DNA from: Pseudorhodobacter aquimaris
Lineage (GTDB): Bacteria; Pseudomonadota; Alphaproteobacteria; Rhodobacterales; Rhodobacteraceae
Assembly (NCBI RefSeq): GCF_001202025.1
Contig: NZ_LGHS01000064.1
Coordinates: 1 to 60,457, forward strand
Direction of reading: 5' to 3'
Length of the DNA stretch: 60,457 nucleotides
Shown here: one piece after another, positions 9,901 through 17,790 of the stretch
Numbering within the stretch: position 1 is the stretch's first letter
Layout: each line of letters opens with the position of its first letter
Translations under genes and position numbers: made by a program
The notes under the pieces: model-generated
Databases searched by the model: none
Seen by the model: the letters and a program-made list of their open reading frames with translations, nothing else
Told to the model about the DNA's origin: nothing

Positions 9901-12051
9901 GGCAAGGGGCTGACCGTTTTCCGCGCTGCCATGACCATCTACCTGAAATCGGGGCGTACAGGGTTCACCAAAAAGGATTTCTTTCCGCTTGAAGAGCATT
10001 ACCGCGAACAGACCCTGCAAACCCATGTGATGGCCGCATATGCCGAAAAAGGGTTGGATCATATTGATGAGGCGGTACGCCTGTCCGAAGATTACTTCAC
10101 CTTGGACCAAGACCGATTTCTGCGGCGATGGCTGCCGGGACGCAACGTCGAGATCCGACGCCAGACCACAGGCAAGGCCTGGAAGCAGATCGTTGATGAC
10201 TTGCGCAATCCGGTGCAGCAAGAGATTGTCGCGGATGATCGTGAGGAGACCAATGTGCTGGTGTTGGCGGGGCCGGGTTCGGGCAAGACGCGTGTGCTGG
10301 TGCATCGTATCGCCTATCTGCTCCGTGTAAAGCGCGAAGACCCATACGGCATACTTGTGCTGACCTACAACCGCCACGCGGCGGCCGAAATCCGCGCCCG
10401 TCTGCGTCATTTGGTTGGGGAAGATGCGGCACGTGTCACGGTCTCTACCTGCCATGCCCTTGCGATGCGGCTGGTAGGGGCAAGTTTCGCAGGCGGGGCG
10501 AACGAGGAGCGAGATTTTGACGGGATCGTGATGGAAGCCGTGCGCCAGATCAACGGCGAGGGGCTGAGCAAATCTGAGGCAGAAGCACAGCGTGAAGCGC
10601 TTATTCAGGGGTATCGCTGGATTTTGGTGGACGAATATCAAGACATCGGCCCCGAGGAATACGCCCTGATTGCCGCTGTGGCCGGACGCTCTCTTGACGA
10701 CCCAGACCAACGGATCAGCCTATTTGCGGTGGGTGACGACGACCAGAATATCTATGCCTTTGCGGGGGCCTCAATCTCGTTCATCCGCCAGTTCGAGGAA
10801 GATTACCGCGCCAAACCCAAGTTTCTGACAGAGAATTACCGCTCAACCCGCTATATCATCGATGCGGCCAATCAGGTTATCGAACCTGCGCGCGGTCGCA
10901 TGAAGGTCGGACATGATATTACCGTCGATAAGATGCGCAGCCTCGACCCCGGTGGCGGCGTGATGGTGCGTTATGATCCGGTGGGGCAAGGGCGGGTGCA
11001 GTTTCTTGATATAGCTGCCGATGACGTAGCGCAGGCGATGGCTGCGGTGGATGAGCTGGTTCGGCTCTCGCGGCTCGACCCCGACTTCAGCTGGGCACGT
11101 TGCGCGATTATATCCAGGGACTGGCGGCGGCTGGGTCCGGTTCGCGCCTATGCCGAAAAGCTTGGGTTGCCTGTCGAATTGGCCAACGAAAAGCTCCCAA
11201 GCATATGGCGTCTACGAGAGATGCAGCACCTCGTTGCAGGCCTGCGTATGCGTAAATCCGCCCTGCTTACAATCCAGGAGATACTTGACACCCTCAATGA
11301 GCAGCCACCAAATCGCTGGGTTGATCTTATTGCCACAGGGGTTGCAGATCTCGCCCGCGAATTGGGCAAAAAAGCCATTCCCGTTCCTGATACCATCGAA
11401 TGGCTTGCGGAATGGGCGCAGGAAATCCGTGGCGTTCAGCGGGGGCTACTTCTGCTTACCGCGCATCGCTCTAAGGGGCTTGAGTTCGATCACGTATTGA
11501 TCCTGAACGGTGGCTGGAAGGCGCTTTCTCAGGGCGAAGACGGTGAAGCCCCACGCCGCCTGTTCTACGTCGCCATGACGCGCGCGCGTCGTAGCCTCGC
11601 GGTGGTGACAAGTGGCTCACATGACTTTGTGTTGGCGGACAGCGAAAGTGAGCTACTGCGCAAAGTCGAGGTGCCGCGACGTGTCGACCTTCCTGACCCC
11701 GACCAGTATCAGCTGCCCGATTTGACTTCGGTTGATCTATCTTATGCGGGCCGACTACCCAGGGCGAACCCCGCCCATTCGGCAATCAGTGCCGCGATGG
11801 TTGACGATCCGGTAACGCTTGAGCCGCGTAAAGGAAAATGGGTCATCTTTGATCGCCACCGCCGCCCGCTTGGCCGTATGGCTGGAAGTTGGGCGCCACC
11901 TGCGGGGGCCGTTTTGGTTTCAGGCAAGGTCGGTGCAATAATACGCTGGCGCAAATCCGACAGCGATGAGCGTTATCATGCCTACATCAAGCACGATGAG
12001 TGGGAGACGGTCTTGCCCGAGTTCGTTTTTCGCACGCGGGGAAGAAGTTGA
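6910..12051 (+). CDS. DEDD exonuclease-like / RecQ / UvrD multidomain DNA helicase
   Basis: A single 1713-residue protein with three catalytic modules. Residues 1-150 resemble a DnaQ-type exonuclease, with D25 and E27 in LSVDLE, D82 in HNILRHD and D139 in NDPERDARL. The catalytic histidine spacing is unusual, so activity is uncertain. Residues about 300-680 are a RecQ-type SF2 helicase: Walker A LPTGTGKS (about 327), DEAH box (about 431), CLTATA, and motif VI QEAGRAGRDR. The middle region (about 680-1080) looks like winged-helix and linker segments. Residues about 1110-1600 are a UvrD-type SF1 helicase: AGPGSGKTR (about 1118), VDEYQD (about 1240), GDDDQNIYAFAGA, TENYRST, HRSKGLEFDHV (about 1519), and VAMTRAR. 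The expected role is DNA end processing, repair, or defence against foreign DNA. The frame is intact and unlinked to any operon. An istB relic begins directly after its stop. Confidence 0.92.
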   Translation: MAFLNFLRTKTEEKGPLLERCLSVDLEVNPKTADIFDMAAVSFGGGPAIVAPKGNIKQGLDQLEKALPKRPHVIGHNILRHDIEHLLAARPRLAAKMAAPIDTLWLNPLAFPRNPYHHLVKHYHDGRLQAGHVNDPERDARLVFEVLQNQIDALTELGTQSPDALLAYHYLATRLDRADGFDAVFKSIRKSPQPDRATALSAISGMLAGKACGAQVAPVIETLTDPKMGWPMAYALAWISVSGGESVMPPWVRASFPDAALIVRALRDTNCGDSACNWCVEMNNPVGALQKWFGFEGYRPHPVDSEGRPLQEVIVAQAMQHANVLGILPTGTGKSVCYQVPALSLYDKAGALTVVISPLVALMADQVQGMERAGISSAVTINGMLSMPERQDALERVRMGQAAILLISPEQLRSVSIRSVLAQREIGFWVLDEAHCVSKWGHDFRPDYRYIGRFIREFSGDAKPAPMLCLTATAKPEVIRDITEHFRERLDIELGLFDGGATRTNLTFSVLPTTRGSKLGDILAAVSERLPTDGKSGAVVYCATRKETERVAEFLKTQGIAAEHFHAGLTADDKQAVQERFRVGDLRVIAATNAFGMGIDKPDIRLVIHADIPGSLENYLQEAGRAGRDRAAAECVLLYHSDDVERQFSLTARSRLERHEIGAILKALRRMDEHTRHSGKVVATPGEIVREEKDREFVRDSASDDTRVKTAISWLEEATLVSREENRVQVFASSLLVRTLAEAEVRLKGAEITQARRDQLLTIVRHVMNAPADQGVSTDELTDVSGLSHRALSKAMADLETLGIARNDIAITVAVHIGVENQSRQRLTRAMRLEKALIDQMRELAPEADIGDRAQLDMAAASQLLRGEGHEDASPHILDRLLRSIERDGRDGDGGRGNIRLRRLSSKTLEVVLQRSWRVVDQTALVRWMAAERLLEFLIGKAPTGSRGKDIQVETTIGDLLGALTGDASFQDFGVKDMTKLMERALLWLHEQQVMTLGKGLTVFRAAMTIYLKSGRTGFTKKDFFPLEEHYREQTLQTHVMAAYAEKGLDHIDEAVRLSEDYFTLDQDRFLRRWLPGRNVEIRRQTTGKAWKQIVDDLRNPVQQEIVADDREETNVLVLAGPGSGKTRVLVHRIAYLLRVKREDPYGILVLTYNRHAAAEIRARLRHLVGEDAARVTVSTCHALAMRLVGASFAGGANEERDFDGIVMEAVRQINGEGLSKSEAEAQREALIQGYRWILVDEYQDIGPEEYALIAAVAGRSLDDPDQRISLFAVGDDDQNIYAFAGASISFIRQFEEDYRAKPKFLTENYRSTRYIIDAANQVIEPARGRMKVGHDITVDKMRSLDPGGGVMVRYDPVGQGRVQFLDIAADDVAQAMAAVDELVRLSRLDPDFSWARCAIISRDWRRLGPVRAYAEKLGLPVELANEKLPSIWRLREMQHLVAGLRMRKSALLTIQEILDTLNEQPPNRWVDLIATGVADLARELGKKAIPVPDTIEWLAEWAQEIRGVQRGLLLLTAHRSKGLEFDHVLILNGGWKALSQGEDGEAPRRLFYVAMTRARRSLAVVTSGSHDFVLADSESELLRKVEVPRRVDLPDPDQYQLPDLTSVDLSYAGRLPRANPAHSAISAAMVDDPVTLEPRKGKWVIFDRHRRPLGRMAGSWAPPAGAVLVSGKVGAIIRWRKSDSDERYHAYIKHDEWETVLPEFVFRTRGRS

Positions 12052-12054
12052 AGT

Positions 12055-12470
12055 AAGCTCTTCCTCACCAAGTGGACAGGATCTGGCGTATTCAGGCTAT
12101 CGAACATCACCACAAGCGCGTGCGCTGTTACTCGACGGCCGAACTGGTCAATGCGCTGGCGCAGGAAAACGCACAGAACAAGGCTGGAAAGATCGCAGAG
12201 ATGTTGGTGAAAACCGATCTCTTGGTGTTGCCCTCTTGCGCATGCAGGCTTGCGCTGCCGGGTAAAAAACCAACCTGGATGTCTGCCGTTCAGCACCTCT
12301 GGTGGTGCCATGCTGTTCCACCATCTCGAGCAAAACGCTATGAACGCACCAGCGTCATCATCACCACAAATCTGAGGGTCAGCGAATGACCGAACGCCAT
12401 GTAAGACAACAGCATCGCGTGTTGCGATTGGTGTTCGGAAATCATAGATTTGTGCCAGCTTGCCATTGAT
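12055..12470 (+). pseudogene. istB: IS21-family helper ATPase IstB, relic
   Basis: Fragments of IstB in shifting frames. A damaged Walker A region lies near 12075, followed by the clear block IEHHHKRVRCYSTAELVN and NAQNKAGKIAEMLVKTDLLV, then LPFSTSGGAMLFHHL-like coding in another frame, and finally YERTSVIITTNL. An insertion of about 45 bp (about 12231-12275) interrupts the 'VLDELGYLPF' motif, and several indels break the frame. IstB loads the IstA transposase in IS21 elements; this copy cannot act. It begins within a few bases of the helicase stop codon. Confidence 0.75.
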
Positions 12471-13642
12471 GGATCCGATGGCGCGTCGTCTCTTTTTCCT
12501 CATCTTACTGGTTGCCGTCACATTGTTGGGCGTTATTTCGCGTGCTGCGATGGTTGTGAAAGCGCCAACCTTATTAGTTCTGTACCATCATGAGCAGGGC
12601 GTTATGGGGAGCACGTCGAAGCTGTGGCGCGTTGCGGCTCGTCAGACCATTCGATGGTCATGCTTGGTGACAGCTGGTTTGGGAAAGCTTTGCCAATATA
12701 GGCTGTGGCCAAGTTATGATCGGGCCGAACCGTCAAAGGGACAAAAGCCGACGAACCGGCAGAGCCGACGTTTCAGTGCTGCGGGAAGTTGGCCATTGAT
12801 TTCCGCAGCAGTAAAGCCCAGCGCGACTGTATCTAGGGTCTGTGCCCCGCCATGCAGTATGCGCCGCGCTGGTCGTGTGATCTTTTGACCGGGGTGGTGC
12901 GCAATGACCAAATTTTCAACAGTCTCTGCGACTTGCGTCGAAAGCGGGCTGTCTGATCAGCTATCCGCTCATTCTTGTCGCTGAGCAAAGGGCTATAGAT
13001 ATAACCGGTCTAGCTGTTACCAAAGGCCCGACAAGCCAGTGCAATGCTACCCCGCGGCCCGCCACCGCATTCACGGCAATCTCACGGTGTTGTGACGGCC
13101 CGCCTCCTTTTGCCAAGGGGTTCCTTTAACATATATGCTTCAGCCCACAGTTCTCGTTCGGCGCTGCACTCGGGGGCCAGTTGCAGCCGATCCTGACGAT
13201 AGTGCCTCAGGTCATATATGACACCCTATCCAGGATGCCCGATCAGAAGGACTTTGGTAGCCCAAAATCGAACCGTAGCCTTTACGATGCGCAGCTGTGT
13301 ACCGGTTATGGGCGGAAAATGTCCAAAAAATACTGCTCCATTTTGGCGTATAGCGCCAACATACAAGTCAGATTGTAAGTTGGCGCTAGCCTTACAGGAA
13401 CCTTCCCTTATTAAAACGCTCAGATCTGTCTACGGGTGCAAAAGTCTGACATGAAACATCTTTATGGGCGCCACCGTCTCCGCACGGCGGCCGACAGCGC
13501 AGCGCTTTGGCAGATCGTGGACTGCTTGTGCAACAGGATAAGGGCGCGGGCGATGGGGTTGCTGCGGGGCGCATGGTACTGACTCCCGGTTTAGCCGACC
13601 ATGCTGGCCATGCGTCAAAATCGTCAGTGCCCAAAGCGGCCT
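12471..13642. other. Intergenic region with degraded sequence, no confident gene
   Basis: Roughly 1.2 kb with many short, mutually incompatible open frames on both strands, none with a recognisable domain. The position after istB debris suggests decayed mobile DNA. Two features stand out near the end: repeated TTGGCG elements at 13343-13385 and an extended -10 promoter just beyond. Confidence 0.4.
13343..13385. promoter_or_regulatory. TTGGCG inverted/direct repeats, possible operator
   Basis: TTGGCG (13343-13348) and its complement CGCCAA (13354-13359) form an inverted repeat with a 5-bp centre. A third TTGGCG lies at 13380-13385 inside a small hairpin (TGTAAG...CTTACA). The group is about 300 bp upstream of the leader ORF and metal-transporting ATPase. 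No cognate regulator gene is seen, so this is only a candidate. Confidence 0.25.
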
Positions 13643-13654
13643 GAGGCGCTATTG

Positions 13655-13663
13655 TGGTATAAT
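13655..13663 (+). promoter_or_regulatory. Extended -10 promoter for the leader ORF and P1B ATPase
   Basis: TGGTATAAT gives a perfect TATAAT (13658-13663) with the TGn extension. No good -35 box is present. Transcription would begin near 13670, only about 15 bases upstream of the leader ORF start codon, leaving room for little more than the AGCGGAG ribosome binding site. Confidence 0.5.
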
Positions 13664-13684
13664 CAAAAGCATAAGCGGAGTTTT

Positions 13685-13774
13685 ATGAAAGCGATTGTTG
13701 ATATGGTGGCGCTTGCGCAGGCTCAGTTCGTTTCTGGTGATCTACGTTTGGTCGTCTGCGGGGTACGAATGTGA
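13685..13774 (+). CDS. Short leader ORF (29 aa) overlapping the metal ATPase start
   Basis: An ATG at 13685 preceded by a GGAG ribosome binding site opens a 29-codon frame (MKAIVDMVALAQAQFVSG...) whose TGA at 13772-13774 overlaps the GTG start of the ATPase gene. It lies directly behind a near-consensus extended -10 promoter. The arrangement suggests translational coupling, with the peptide acting as a leader or being of no importance itself. There are no metal-binding cysteines apart from one near the end. It may alternatively be the tail of a degraded regulator. No family is recognised. Confidence 0.35.
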   Translation: MKAIVDMVALAQAQFVSGDLRLVVCGVRM

Positions 13775-15729
13775 CCGAGCCCGAAAAACAAGTCCCGTCG
13801 AAACCGCTGCTGCGTGATCTTGATGTCATTCCGTCGTTGCTGACGGTTCTGGGCATGCTTTTGGGTATGGCCGGGGCGTGGCTGCCGGTTGATGGGCTGG
13901 GAATTGTCACCCTTCCGGCGCTGGCAACTGTTTATCTTGCGGGGGGGCTTCCTGCGGCATCGCGGGCACTCTCGGTGCTTTGGAATGAACATGTTCTGGA
14001 TATCGACCTGCTGATGGTGGTTGCCGCCGTGGCAGCCGCGGCTGTTGGTGCACCGCTGGAAGGCGCGGTTTTGTTGACGCTGTTCAGCGTGGCGGGCACA
14101 CTGGAGGAACGCGCGCTGGGCCGTGCGCGCAGCGCGATCGAGGCCCTGATGGCGCTGCGCCCAGAAACCGCTTTGCGCAAAACCGTGACCGGCGGGGTTG
14201 AGGAGGTCGCGGCAGCGATGCTGGAGGTTGGCGATATCGTCGTGCTGCGTCCCGGTGCGCGGGTGCCGAGTGATGGTACGATCAGTCTGGGACGCGGCGG
14301 TCTTGATGAGGCCAATATCACCGGCGAGTCCATGCCCGTCTCCAAAGCCGTGGGCCAGCCGGTGTTTGAAGCGACGGTGAACCTCGACGGGGTGTTGGAG
14401 GTCACCGTGACGCGCACGGTCGGCGAAAGCACCATCGCCCGAATGATCCGTCTGGTGACCGAGGCGCATGCGGCCAAGGCCCCCTCGGAACGGTTCAGTG
14501 CGTGGTTTGGCCAACGTTATACCATTGCGGTGCTGATCGGAGCGGTGCTGGCGTTTGTTGCGTTCTTCTGGCTGGGTGGCGATTGGCGGCCAGCCCTTTA
14601 CAAGGCGGCGACACTGCTGGTTGCGGCCAGCCCTTGCGCGATTGTCATCTCGGTCCCTGCCGCGATTCTGTCGGCGCTGTCGGCCGCCGCGCGCATGGGC
14701 GTTCTGTTCAAGGGCGGGGCGGCGCTGGAAACCCTTGCTGCTGTGGACAGTTTTGCTTTTGATAAAACCGGCACACTGACCACAGGGCAGGCGGCGGTGA
14801 CGCAAATCGTGGCGCTGGATGGTGATGAGGCGGGGTTTTTGTCGCTTCTGGCCGGGCTGGAGGCACATTCCGAGCACCATATCGCCAGCGCAATCCGGCG
14901 AGAGGCCGCAAAACGAGGACTTGACCCGGCAGAGGTGCGCGAGGTCAGCGCGCAGCCGGGGGTCGGGATAACAGGGCAGGACGGTCTGGGCCCGGTCTGG
15001 GCCGGAAACCCCTATCTGGCGGAAAACATGGGTGCGTCGGTTGCTGCGCCGCACTTGCAAGCCTTGGTCGAGGGCAGTGACACAGTGATCTATCTGGGGC
15101 GGGGCGCGGATGTGCTGGGGGCGGTCAGTGTGGCGGATGAGGCGCGGCCCAGCTCTGCCCCTGCGATTGCGGCCCTGCGTGCGGGCGGCGTGCGCCGGAT
15201 CGTGATGATGACGGGCGACAGGCGCGCCGTGGCGCTGCGGATCGGGGCGGAACTGGGCCTTGCCGCAGATGAGATCCATGCCGAAATGCTACCCGAGGAT
15301 AAGGTGAGGGCGGTTGCCACGCTGGCCGAGACGGGCAAAGTGGCCTTTGTAGGCGACGGTGTGAATGATGCCGCAGCCCTTGCGCGCGCTGATATCGGCA
15401 TTGCGATGGGGGCCGCGGGGTCCGAGGTGGCCTTGCAAGCCGCCGATGTGGCGCTTCTGTCGGAAGATATGCGCCAGCTTGCCGATGCCCAACGCCTTGC
15501 CCGCCGCGCAGCTGGGATCATCCGCCAGAACCTGATCTTTGCCATCGGGGTCATGGTGATTTTGGTCATCGCCGGGCTGTTCTTTGACTTGCCGCTGCCG
15601 CTTGCGGTCGTCGGGCACGAAGGCGGCACGGTGCTTGTGGTGCTGAACGGGCTGCGCCTGTTGTCCAACCCCGCGCGCAGGGCAAAGCGGGATGCGCCAG
15701 TTCGCGGGCCAAAAGAGGCTGCTGTATGA
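13771..15729 (+). CDS. P1B-4 type heavy-metal translocating ATPase (Co2+/Fe2+ exporter class)
   Basis: A metal-exporting P-type ATPase of 652 residues. The phosphorylation motif DKTGTLT starts at residue 331, the TGES actuator motif is present (NITGESMP), and the hinge GDGVNDA is near residue 528. The transmembrane metal-site motif is SPC (287-289), with HEGGT at about 616 in the last helix. SPC plus HEGGT, and no N-terminal CXXC or His-rich metal-binding domain, define subgroup P1B-4 (CoaT, CtpD, PfeT), which exports cobalt or ferrous iron and sometimes zinc or cadmium. The GTG start at 13771 overlaps the stop of the leader ORF. Specificity cannot be read from sequence alone. Confidence 0.93.
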   Translation: MTEPEKQVPSKPLLRDLDVIPSLLTVLGMLLGMAGAWLPVDGLGIVTLPALATVYLAGGLPAASRALSVLWNEHVLDIDLLMVVAAVAAAAVGAPLEGAVLLTLFSVAGTLEERALGRARSAIEALMALRPETALRKTVTGGVEEVAAAMLEVGDIVVLRPGARVPSDGTISLGRGGLDEANITGESMPVSKAVGQPVFEATVNLDGVLEVTVTRTVGESTIARMIRLVTEAHAAKAPSERFSAWFGQRYTIAVLIGAVLAFVAFFWLGGDWRPALYKAATLLVAASPCAIVISVPAAILSALSAAARMGVLFKGGAALETLAAVDSFAFDKTGTLTTGQAAVTQIVALDGDEAGFLSLLAGLEAHSEHHIASAIRREAAKRGLDPAEVREVSAQPGVGITGQDGLGPVWAGNPYLAENMGASVAAPHLQALVEGSDTVIYLGRGADVLGAVSVADEARPSSAPAIAALRAGGVRRIVMMTGDRRAVALRIGAELGLAADEIHAEMLPEDKVRAVATLAETGKVAFVGDGVNDAAALARADIGIAMGAAGSEVALQAADVALLSEDMRQLADAQRLARRAAGIIRQNLIFAIGVMVILVIAGLFFDLPLPLAVVGHEGGTVLVVLNGLRLLSNPARRAKRDAPVRGPKEAAV

Positions 15730-15769
15730 GGGTGGTGGCCTTTGCCCGCATTGCAAAGAGGGCTTTGTT

Positions 15770-16420
15770 ATGATTGCTGAAAGGGTCCGTGAGGACTGGG
15801 ACAATGTTCTCGATTTCTGGTTTCCCGAGGGGCGCGGTTTGGATGTGGATCCACAGGCCCATCATGCGCATTGGCGCTGGCGGATGCAGGGCGGTGCGGA
15901 TGCTGAAATCATAGCGCGGTTTGCGGATATTACCGAAAGGGCGGCACAGGGGGCGTTGGATGACTGGGCGCAGGACCCACACGGCAGGCTGGTGGCGCTG
16001 ATCGCCGTGCTGGATCAGTTTTCCCGCTCGGTCTGGCGCAACGATGCCCGCGCCTTTGCACAAGACCCTTACGCGGTATCGCTGGTGATGCGCGGTTTAT
16101 CGAACGGCGATTATTCCCGGTTGGAGACGCCCTGGTTCCAGATCGTCTTTGGCCTGCCCCTGGGCCATTGTGAGGGGCCGGACCATTTGCAGCGTCTCGA
16201 TCAGCTGATCGGCCTGCGCCAAGACATTGCCGCCACAGCCCCGACCCCGCTTGCGCCGATATATTCCGGCTTGGTCAGCCAAGCTGGCGACGTTCGAAAG
16301 ATCATCGCGGCCTTCGGGCGGCACCCACATCGCAATGGCGTGCTGAACCGCAAATCGACCGCCGAGGAGGAGGCATATCTTGCCAAAGGCCAGTTCCCCC
16401 ATATGAAGGCCTTTCGGTAA
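15770..16420 (+). CDS. DUF924 family protein
   Basis: A soluble protein of 216 residues with the DUF924 signatures: the start VLDFWFPE, the central LVALIAVLDQFSRSVWRND, and the segment AHWRWRMQGG. The C-terminus KGQFPHMKAFR is also typical of the family. DUF924 proteins have a TPR-like all-helical fold and no established function. The ATG at 15770 is chosen because it places the conserved DFWF motif at its usual position near the N-terminus. Longer frames overlap the ATPase gene. It lies 40 bp after the ATPase and may be cotranscribed with it. Confidence 0.88.
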   Translation: MIAERVREDWDNVLDFWFPEGRGLDVDPQAHHAHWRWRMQGGADAEIIARFADITERAAQGALDDWAQDPHGRLVALIAVLDQFSRSVWRNDARAFAQDPYAVSLVMRGLSNGDYSRLETPWFQIVFGLPLGHCEGPDHLQRLDQLIGLRQDIAATAPTPLAPIYSGLVSQAGDVRKIIAAFGRHPHRNGVLNRKSTAEEEAYLAKGQFPHMKAFR

Positions 16421-16520
16421 AACACTGATGATCGCCGCCAGATGTCAGGCCGTTGATGTGTTGCTTTGAAGCCTGGCTAAACAGATTGCCAGTTCCCGAT
16501 GGTGATCAAACTTTGAACCC

Positions 16521-16547
16521 GTGGCCCGCTCCGCAAGAGCGGGCCAC
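16521..16547. terminator. Convergent hairpin between DUF924 gene and SDR gene
   Basis: Perfect 11-bp inverted repeat (16521-16531 and 16537-16547, loop CGCAA). It lies 6 bp beyond the stop of the minus-strand SDR gene and 100 bp beyond the DUF924 gene. No long T-tract follows on either strand, so its efficiency is uncertain. Confidence 0.6.
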
Positions 16548-16552
16548 CAAAA

Positions 16553-17083
16553 CTAGCGCGCCGTATAACCGCCATCGACCAGGTGATACGACCCGGTGAT
16601 AAAGCTGGCGCGGTCCGACAGCAAAAAGACGATCAGCGCCGCAACTTCTTCGGGTTGGCCAAGCCGGTTCAGGGCGTGCTGGCCTTCAAGGTGTTTCAGG
16701 GTCGCCGCGTCCAGTGCATTGCTCACCAGCGGAGTATGGATAAAACCGGGGCCGACAGAATTGACCCGCACACCGGTCGCCGCGTGCTCAAGGGCGGCAT
16801 TTTTTGTGGCGCCCAGAACGCCATGCTTGGCGCTGACATAGGGCGAGGAGCCAGCAAAACCGACCGAGCCGAGGATTGAGGCCACATTGACCACAGCACC
16901 GCCGCCCGCCTTTTCAATCTCGGGGATAGCAAAGCGCATACCGTAAAACACGCCGGAAAGGTTGATGTCGATCACCTTTTGCCACGCCTCGACATCATAG
17001 CTGCCAGTCGGCGCCGAGGGGCCGCCAATGCCCGATCCCCCACCTGCTACAATAATCGTTTTGCCGTCAAAAGGCAGATCCAT
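16553..17083 (-). pseudogene. Short-chain dehydrogenase/reductase with internal in-frame deletion
   Basis: Classical SDR sequence, but only 176 residues instead of about 250. The cofactor motif GGGSGIG at residues 15-21 is followed directly by [20 protein letters not shown], which normally comes after the NNAG motif some 70 residues later. The frame is kept, so the deletion probably joined two similar GGxxGIG/NAGIGG codon stretches. The catalytic serine (ASILGS), YVSAK and the C-terminal [13 protein letters not shown] are intact. Without the Rossmann strands beta2 to beta4 the protein should not bind NAD(P) or fold correctly. I classify it as a probable pseudogene, though it would still be translated. 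Its substrate is unknown. Confidence 0.8.
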
Positions 17084-17437
17084 GGCGTCTCTCCTTTGAA
17101 AACACTTATGCCTCAGCTTTTATATGGGAATGTGCGGCGTGGTTTGCATCACGCGCATCGACGGCTTTACAAGATGCGTGGCGCAAGTCACGCGCCTCGC
17201 GGGCCCAAAGGGATTTGCCCGAACGGTTAGCGTTCCCAAGCAGAGCGGCAGGAGCCAGGGCAAGCAGCGGCAACGCAGGGCCTGACTTGAATGTTGCGCG
17301 CACCCTTCTGGGCGGGGGTGAACCAATCCGGCGTGCGCCTTCGGGCCGGATCACTGCCTGTTGGTTTTAAGGTGGCGGTTATCGAAGCTGCCAACCGGCA
17401 ATGTTGTTGCGTAAGCGAATTTCAATCGGTCTGAACG
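17084..17437. other. Intergenic, no confident gene
   Basis: A minus-strand open frame at 17106-17354, ending with DLRHASCKAVDARDAN, may be the tail of a lost gene upstream of the SDR gene, but its family is not recognised. Nothing else is supported. Confidence 0.35.
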
Positions 17438-17653
17438 CTGAATGGCGAACCTGTAGGGTTCACTGTTCTTGGGGATGGAGCCGCTGCCGCGGTCACAGTG
17501 ATCGCACAGACCTGTGCCGAGGCCGATGCTTGGGCGACCGCGCTGATGGCTCTGGGTGCGCAAGGCGGTGCCAAACTTGCGCGGCAATTCAGGCGCAACG
17601 CGTTGTTTTTATTGCGCGATGATACGGGCAGCATCCGCAGCTCGGCTGTCGGG
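17438..17653 (+). pseudogene. ApbE-type FAD:protein FMN transferase, C-terminal remnant
   Basis: The frame reads GDGAAAAVTVIAQTCAEADA, then WATALMALGAQGGAKLARQF and ALFLLRDD. This matches the conserved C-terminal part of ApbE/NosX-like flavin transferases, where the 'A..AD.waTal.vlG' segment helps form the Mg/FAD site. An in-frame stop precedes it and the first two thirds of the gene are missing, so it is a relic. It lies tail to tail with the multiheme cytochrome gene. ApbE covalently attaches FMN to electron-transfer proteins, so the pair may once have formed part of a periplasmic electron-transfer module. Confidence 0.65.
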
Positions 17654-17790
17654 CATATTTTCATTCAAGCGCGCATGCCTTGGCACAGCGCACGGCGCAT
17701 CGAGAATTACGGTCTAATTCAAATGCTATGTCCCCGATCCGATAGCTGGACCGGGGGGCGCGTCACGGTAAAGATCAGCCTTGACGCGGG

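Noticed and set aside
9787-10710. 307-codon minus-strand open frame
   Set aside because: Antisense to the helicase gene with no recognisable motifs.
13723-15279. 518-codon minus-strand open frame
   Set aside because: Fully antisense to the P1B-4 ATPase gene. Its Arg/His/Gln-rich composition is typical of a shadow frame in high-GC DNA.
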